A stretch of DNA of 64,000 bases. Source: Tetranychus cinnabarinus. Lineage: Eukaryota; Arthropoda; Arachnida; Trombidiformes; Tetranychidae. A program made the translations under genes and the position numbers. The notes beneath the pieces were generated by a model. It had not been told where the DNA came from, ran no database searches, and worked only from the letters and a program-made list of their open reading frames with translations. Shown here piece after piece: positions 57,253-64,000 of the stretch (positions within the stretch are counted from its first letter, which is position 1; each line of letters starts with the position of its first letter). The stretch spans positions 2,232,001 through 2,296,000 of the forward strand of contig WHVY01000005.1 of NCBI GenBank assembly GCA_022266195.1, written 5' to 3'.

Positions 57253-57989
57253 AAGGGCACTACGTTATTTGACGCTATCTCTTTTAGCCAAACTCAAAAA
57301 TTCTCAGCCAGAAAATTACCTCGAAATGTCATTTAGAGGTTAAATATGGGAGTGAACTTGCATGAAACAGAAAATGCATGCGGATCAGATAATGGGAATG
57401 GTCATCGACCATCTAACTATTTCGTTGAGACAAGCAGCGGCTGTTGGGTCATCACCAATGCCAATATTGAGAACTTTCAAGGTCTAAATCTTATTCATAA
57501 AAAGCAAAGACGTCTAAGCAACTATTGTCAATCCATGTTGATTCAAGATTCAGTTTTTGGCAAAGCTATACTTCATATTTTCGCAATAGACAATATGGTT
57601 TTCCGATGCAAAAATTTTTGCATAAACTACTCGAATTAATCGACAAAATAATCGAGGTCGTTAGCAAGGAAACCTGAGAACCCCAGCAACGGGATTATAT
57701 GATATCATGCATCCAATTTTAGTCTTCCTGAGATGACAAAATAGTCAAATCAATCGTAATCAGCTTGATTCCAACAAGACGGGGCAACTCCACACTGTTC
57801 AAATGGAATACTCGCCTTGTTAAACCAGTATTATGATACTCGCCTTATTAGCCGTCGAAATGAGCTTAAATTGAACCAAAACTTACTCGATCTTAATCTT
57901 TAGATTTTTTCTTTAATGATACATTGATAATGAGGCGTTATCAGCACAATAAAAACATTTGCTCTATTAAGGAGTTTAATTATTTATTA
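57253..57989 (+). repeat. Diverged tandem repeat, unit A
   Basis: 737 bp starting AAGGGCACTACGTTATTTGA and ending before an almost identical start at 57990. A frame of 97 codons (57346-57639) and its partner in unit B share an aligned N-terminus (MGV...NGHR...NYFV...NIENF) but differ after it. No coding function is established. Confidence 0.7.
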
Positions 57990-58823
57990 AAGGGCACTAC
58001 GTTATTTTACGCTATCTCTTTTAGCCAAACTCAAAAATTCTCAGCCAGAAAATTACCTCGAAATGTCATTTAGAGGTTAAATATGGGAGTGCACTTTCAT
58101 GACAAAGAAAATGCAAGAGGACCAGGTAATAGGAATGGTCATCGAAGCTTCAACTATTTCGTTGCGAAAGGCAGCGGCTGGTGGTTCATCGCCAATGTCA
58201 ATATTGAGAACTTTAAGTTTAACGACAGCAAAGACGTCTCAGCAGCGATTGTCAATCCATGTCGATGCAAGATTCAGTTTTGGGCAAAGTTACTCTAATC
58301 GCTTCGTCTGCATATTTTCGCAATAGAAAATATGGTTTTCTGATGAGAAAATTTTTACATAAACTATTCGCGTTAATCACAAAATAATTGAGGTTGGTTA
58401 TCAAGGAAACCTGAGAACCTAAGCAACAATCAACTCGTCGCTCATCCTTCTTAATGTCATGTATGTGCTGCTTTAAGTTCAAAATGAATTATTGTTCCAT
58501 ATTTTTTCTCTGGTAATGTGAACCAGAACTTTTATATAGCATGCATCCAATTTTAGTCTTCCTGAGTTGGAAAAATAGTCAAAGCAATCGTAATCAGCTT
58601 GATTCCAACAAGACAGGGCAACTCCACACTGCACAAATGAAAACTCGCCTCGTTGACTCAATATTTTGATACTCGACTCATTATCCGTCGAAGTAAGCTT
58701 TCATTGATACTAAGCTTGCTCGATCTTAATCCTACAGATTTTTTCTTCAATGATACATTGATAATAAGGTGTTAACAGCACAATTAAAACATTGACTCAG
58801 TTAAGGAGTTTAGTTATTCACTA
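57990..58823 (+). repeat. Diverged tandem repeat, unit B
   Basis: 834 bp aligned to unit A along its length, with an extra block of about 100 bp near 58430-58530. The 71-codon frame at 58083-58298 matches the start of the unit A frame. Minus-strand frames (58252-58482, 58479-58661) are interrupted by stops in unit A, so they are not conserved. Confidence 0.7.
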
Positions 58824-58879
58824 ATTAAAAATCATGACTTCGCGATTTTTGTTAGATAATAATCGTTTTTTTATTATAC

Positions 58880-59390
58880 TACCTGTTTGTATAGATAGCG
58901 CAGGAACGCTTGCTGCTACAGACTTCAGATACAAAGCATGAGTGTCTTCAGAGCATCGCTTAGTTCGAAATCTCAAGGTTATTAAAGGTTACTTCGTTAT
59001 TTTACCTCTTAACGAACTTTGAAGGTCATCATGTAAGAGTGTCAAATTTTTAGTTTGGCTGATAAATACTATGTGTTAATTCATGCCGGCCAAAGGATAA
59101 GAATGTTTCTATACCGGTTAGTTAATGAATCGTTTCAAGTTAAAATCTTTCATCTACAATTACAATGTATCTAACAATTTGGGGTTCAGATTGCATCTGT
59201 AGATCATTCAGATGCATTTGTAGAAACATCAACAAATAAAAAAATTTCGCACTACCACGATATGACCTTCAAATGTCATTTAGAGGTTAGATAATGGGGT
59301 AAAACAAAGCCATTAAGTGCCTAAATCTTGTAGAAGCTCATGGTACGAATCTGAGGTCTTCAGCATAAACTGAGTTATAAATATCATACA
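58880..59390. repeat. Further diverged copies of the 52.9-58.8 kb repeat family
   Basis: 58895-59060 resembles the fold-back arm and centre at 53030-53190 (shared GGAACG-TTGCTGCTA, CTCAAGGT and ATTTTACCTCT blocks). 59265-59300 repeats the AAATGTCATTTAGAGGTTA block found at 57325 and 58060. 59345-59390 resembles 57185-57225. Confidence 0.5.
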
Positions 59391-62300
59391 AACAGATAGG
59401 AAAAAATAAGTGAAAGGGAATAAGGAAAAATAATAAAATTGAAAATTTTAGAAAACGCATCGATGAATGTCGATAAGTTAGATGTGATCATCTTGTTCAC
59501 CCCTTGTAAATTTATAATCGATTCATCGATAAAGGTATTGTTTACATTTTGTGTCTTGTTTTCCTTCTTTTCTCCTAAGTCACAGTCTTATCTTTGTCGT
59601 CTTCATCATTGCTGTTATTAAAGTAAGATGGTTTCAACTCACCACGCGTTACACTCATTACTAAAAAACCCAGTATATTGAAAAATATTATGAAAGAATC
59701 AAATTTTTTATTCACTTTAGTAGATAGATGTAATGAAATTTTTCCTCGTTCATTAAAAAGATTGGCAAACTTGAATAAAATTGAGGTGCAATGATGTTGT
59801 CCTACATTGTCTTTTCAATTCACCTTTAAATTCATTGTTTTTCACTTTCCTTTCTTATTTTCGTCATTCGATTACCAACTAATAATAAATCCAATTTAAA
59901 TTGTAACTATTTTAAACCTTCCAATTATTTCTTCTCAAACCAAACATTTCTTCATTAGTATCATTGAAATTCAATGGATTAAATGCTTAAAACTAAACTC
60001 GATTCAATTTCTTTCCATTCCTTCAAAGGAAACAAAAAATGAATCGACTAATTGTACTAATTCAACCATCATTAATGTAATTGAGAAGGTAAAAAGTTTT
60101 GATGGAAAAACGGAAAAATTTCAAAGTAAATACAGAAGAATCTCTTTTTCATTGCAAGTTTAAATTTTCAGCTGGAATTAGATTAACCATTCAGCATCCA
60201 ATTTAACTATAAAGTAAAGAAGAGAAAAGATAAAAGGCTCAAAACTCTTTCCATTCAATTCATTTGTGCTGAAACAGTTTTAATTTAATGATATTTTTAC
60301 TGTTGATAAAACTTTTAAAGATACGATATTTACAATAAATTGTTGACTCACAAGCTTAGTTAATCTGTAACTTGTCATTGTTTTCAATTCAATATGAATG
60401 AATGTTTTCAAGTGAACAAAAAGAGCGGTTAAGATGAGCGGAAAGGTAACAAAGTTTGAATGGAGGTAAAAAAAGAAGAGAAAAAGTAAAAGGAAAAAAA
60501 AGATAAAGATGAACATGAAAAGAATTAGAACAACAAAGATGGCAATTTTTTCTCGAGCAAACAGTCAGCAAACAATAAAAAAACGAAGAAAAAAAGAAAA
60601 CTGTTTTTTCTCTATTAACAATGTTCATTTGCTCTTTTCATTTCTCAGGTAAACTTTCCACTTTCACGGGTTGAATCAATGGATTCATTTTGATTCTCTT
60701 GAACCTCTTTGACTTGTCAATCGATCGATATCATTGAAAAGTTGAATAAACAGAATGTTTATTTTCTCGAAAAAAGAAATGTTTCAAATCGAATGCTCGG
60801 TATAAAATTCATAACTCATGAATGGAACAAGAAAAGGTAAACTTTTTTCTTGCTCTATTTTTCATTCTCTTATTTTCATTTATCCCTTTTCGTTTTCCAT
60901 CTACTTATTCATTTATACATTAAAAGATGATGTTGAACATTTGAAAATTGAAGAAAATCAAAATGTCTTAAGAATCATGTAAATATGTTTCATCAGGAAA
61001 AAGGCGAATTATTTCATGTGAGATTCTCTTGCATCTTTTTTCTTCTATTTATATGCATTATTCAATGAAAAGTAAAAGAGAAAATCAAAATTTTGGTTAA
61101 AAAAAGAAAAATTGATTCATTTTCATGGTAAAGAGAAAATTTTTGCCAATCCAAGTTTAATTAACTTAAACGATGTTTATTAATAAAAATATGATTTTCC
61201 ATGGAAAAGAGAAAATCATCAATTTCGAAGTTTTGCGAAAAAAATCAGTTTTGCAAATCAGTTTCAAAAGATGACTCGAGGAAAAAGGAACCTTTCAAAG
61301 AGAAACAAAGTTTTTCATTTCATTCTGTTTCATGTTGAAACTAAAAGTATTCACGATAAAGGTTGCGCTCATTTTTCACCCACATTAATGCATCCAGATA
61401 ATGATAAAGTCTATTGGTTTTCATCAGTATTTTGCCTTCAAATGCTCCGATATAATACATCAAAAAATTTGAAGATATTAACCATTATTCACATTTTTAC
61501 TTTTGTTTGTAAAAATATTTTTCTCTCTTCATTCCATATTGGAAAATCTCTTTTTGTTGAAATATCATTCGATGCACTTGAACTTTATCACTTTACAGTA
61601 AATAAGAAATCAAAGTTGAATCTCTCTCTGAATGGAAATCCATTTTAATGTGAGCAAATGTTTTCATTTGCATCGAAAATTTTTCTCCTCAAAATAGAAG
61701 TGAATAATATGATTGAGAAAAAAAAGTTTTCATTCTTTGCGTATTTTCAGACATGAGGAGAGATTCATCAATAACCTTTGATTGTAATTTTCATGCAATT
61801 TTGTAATTCAATTGAGAAGTGAAAGAGCAACGACTTTAATGCTTTTCCCAGTTTGGTAAACATTCAAATTCATTTAACTTTTTGATTGATTTCAATGGAA
61901 GGCTCAAGTTTCTTTTTTTTCGCCCATTTTCTTTTCTTTTTTCTTCTCACCTTTTTTCCCTTCTTTGATCACTTTTCAGCATCATTATCAAAATGGTAAA
62001 CGGAAACGAGCATTATCATTGCCGGAACATGGGATTGATCAGAGTTGGTGGAATAAATTGATTTGGCAAAGAGAGAGAGAGGTTAAGGTGAAATGGAGAG
62101 TAACAATGAATTAGATATTCATATTGAGCGAATTGAATTGAATGGATGAAACAAAAGAAAAGTCAATGCTTGCCTGTAAATAATTGAAATTGGGTGTTGA
62201 CCTTGAAACCGGAAATGAGAGAATCACGGAAAGACTTTGATGTGATTACAGATGAAAAGGTGAACAAGAATGGCAAGAGATTGGAAAGGTTAAATGTTTT

Positions 62301-64000
62301 GCCAGGGAAGACAATTGATGATCATGATCATGATTACTTCTGTGATTTTACTCTTCAACTTTAGGTGAGCCTGAATTTGTCAGCCTTTTGAATAAGAAAT
62401 GAACATTTTCTTTTTTTTCTTTTTCTTTTTCCTCTTCACCATTTTCCTTCTCATCACAGAGCCAAAAGTTGAACTACAAATTGTTTATTCCAAATGTTTT
62501 TTTTGCTTTTCTCTTTTACCTTTTCCCTCTGAATCTGGAAACAATTTCCATAAGCAAAGAGCCGCCAATTAATGGTAAAACTAATCACGGTAAAGTATTC
62601 AACTCACAAAAGTTGGAAAGTGTTGAGTCCAATTGAGGGAGATAATGATGGAGAAGGAGGAGGAAGAAAAAATATCATCTCGAAAACAGAAAAAGAGTGA
62701 AATTCTCGAGAGATCAATAAACAGCTAACCGCAATTCATTTTGAATTTACCAGGTTCAACTCATTGAATAACTTTGTTAGACTCCAACCTGGCTAATCAA
62801 CACTAAAGGAAATTTGGTTTCGAGTTGAGACTATCGATTCTCAACTGTAACTTCGATTCATTAGTTGATTTGGTTCAAACTGTAAAGTTGAATTTCGATA
62901 GACATTATCCACTTGAAAAAAACGATTCATTCATCAGACGATAAATATGGGAAAATGGTTTGTTGGATGAAGTTCTAGAGTAATTGAGATCGAGTGTGAA
63001 TCAAGGAGCAGATGAAGAGGCATCTTGGAAGTTGATTCAGATTAAACAACTTCACCAAGAGTTGAGTTTAATGAGGGCAATGAAGTTTAAACTTTAATTT
63101 AGATTCATTGGTTGGTTGAGTTAATGAAAATGGATCATATCTATAGTTAATGGAAATGGAGTCGAGAAAAATCCTCAGGTCATTTAGTTGAGAGAAAAAG
63201 TCAATTTCATCATGTTTTACTCTTTGAAAGGTCAAACAAGGTTGGTCGAGACATTTTGCTGAAACAATTTCAAGGAATAAGAAACTGTTTGAGTTGAATA
63301 GAGTTCAATTGAAGAGGAAAATGGATGAATTTGTAAAGGATACAGGAATGGAGATTAAGTTGAGGTTAGTTGAGTCGATAAAAAAAGTGAGTTCAATTTA
63401 AAATTTAAAGTTGAATCGAATGTTCAAAGTGATTTTGTCACAGTTTACTAAATTATTTAAACTGAAACATTATCATGAAACTAAGCATTCTGCAACAGAA
63501 TCTGAGACTGAATCAAAAAAGTAAAAGAAGTAAAAACAGAAAAATGTTTTGCTGGAAATTGCAATAAAATTTCAATATTTTTATGTAAATGCAACTAAAG
63601 GTTGGCAAATTTTCATCACAAAACAAGATTATCTCAAGTCATTCTCAAGAATTTTGAGCTTTCTGAGACAAAGAAAATTAAAAACTTTAAAATCTTTTCT
63701 GAAGAAATTTTTAATCGATTAATTGACTCGATTTACAAGATGTTCAATTGCAAGCGTTATTGCAATAATTGTGGCTCGACTTGCAATAGTTTCTTGAGGC
63801 TCAATTTATTTTATTCAACTTTGTATCTATTGGATTTGCCCGAAAAGCAAAATTTTAGTTCAATGAAATTGTTCTTTTGATCATATTTCAACTGGAAAAA
63901 TTCGATTATTCAATTATGCCAAGAGAGTGCAATTATTTTATTGAATAACCAATAGTTGAAGGTTTCAAAAATATTGATCAATGGTGAAAGGAAAAGAAAT
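59391..64000. other. Non-coding stretch at the window end
   Basis: About 4.6 kb with purine-rich and pyrimidine-rich tracts and a short (GA)n run at 62070-62081. Frames at 61271-61648 (125 codons) and 63602-63880 (92 codons) have no splice, signal or similarity support and fit chance expectation. Confidence 0.4.

Noticed and set aside
57346..57639. Fibrinogen-like domain in the tandem repeat frames
   Set aside because: A G-W-W-F resemblance in unit B is lost in unit A, and the Cys pattern is absent.
61271..61648. 125-codon + strand open frame with ATG
   Set aside because: Roughly a third of one such frame is expected by chance in this much 70% A+T sequence; no signal, domain or splice evidence.
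1..64000. CRISPR arrays, operons or bacterial-type genes
   Set aside because: Introns, TATA/poly(A) signals, LTR and MITE content show eukaryotic nuclear DNA; no spaced short repeats were seen.

Overview
The window looks like nuclear DNA from an arthropod, most likely a mite such as a spider mite. It is about 70% A+T, has short GT-AG introns, and is mostly non-coding. The organism call rests on a tandem cluster of seven-transmembrane gustatory-receptor-like genes with a fixed four-exon plan, on introns of roughly 60-170 bp, and on an arthropod copia-type retrotransposon. It is inference: no species-diagnostic gene is present.

Layout. 0-7.5 kb: one acidic, low-complexity coding exon on the minus strand (904-1698), the rest non-coding. 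7.5-8.5 kb: a 1,012-bp inverted-repeat transposon (copy 1) carrying a tRNA-like Pol III promoter. 11.2-22.3 kb: four gustatory-receptor-like genes, all on the + strand. GrA has a single in-frame TGA, GrB is intact, GrC is broken by a 55-bp deletion, and GrD is intact. B, C and D and their spacers are recent tandem duplicates. 22.3-30 kb: almost empty, with one possible minus-strand exon near 27.4 kb. 30.0 kb: a small gene for a secreted Gly/Ala/Ser-rich protein with its own TATA box and poly(A) signal. 35.1-36.9 kb: an orphan exon, then an AP-1 gamma-adaptin gene fragment on the minus strand, split by transposon copy 2. The split preserves a clean record of a 2-bp target duplication. 40.4 kb: a possible signal-peptide exon. 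43.2 kb: a 368-bp fold-back element. 45.3-51.7 kb: a complete Ty1/copia LTR retrotransposon on the minus strand. It has 1,070-bp LTRs with no difference seen by eye, a CATCT target duplication, a half-tRNA(iMet) primer-binding site and one 1,389-codon gag-pol frame. 52.2-53.5 kb: exon-like fragments interrupted by a 345-bp fold-back repeat. 56.6-59.4 kb: a possible minus-strand exon and a degenerate tandem repeat family. 59.4-64 kb: nothing supported.

How the parts relate. The receptor cluster is a birth-and-death chemosensory array. Two members are intact, two carry disabling lesions, and GrD looks like a patchwork of GrB-like and GrC-like tracts, which suggests gene conversion. The rest of the window is shaped by mobile DNA: a recent copia insertion, two copies of a non-autonomous TIR element and at least two fold-back families. 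Pieces of host genes have been duplicated and broken among them. Exon boundaries and starts come from splice consensus and comparison among the paralogues in this window, not from transcripts.
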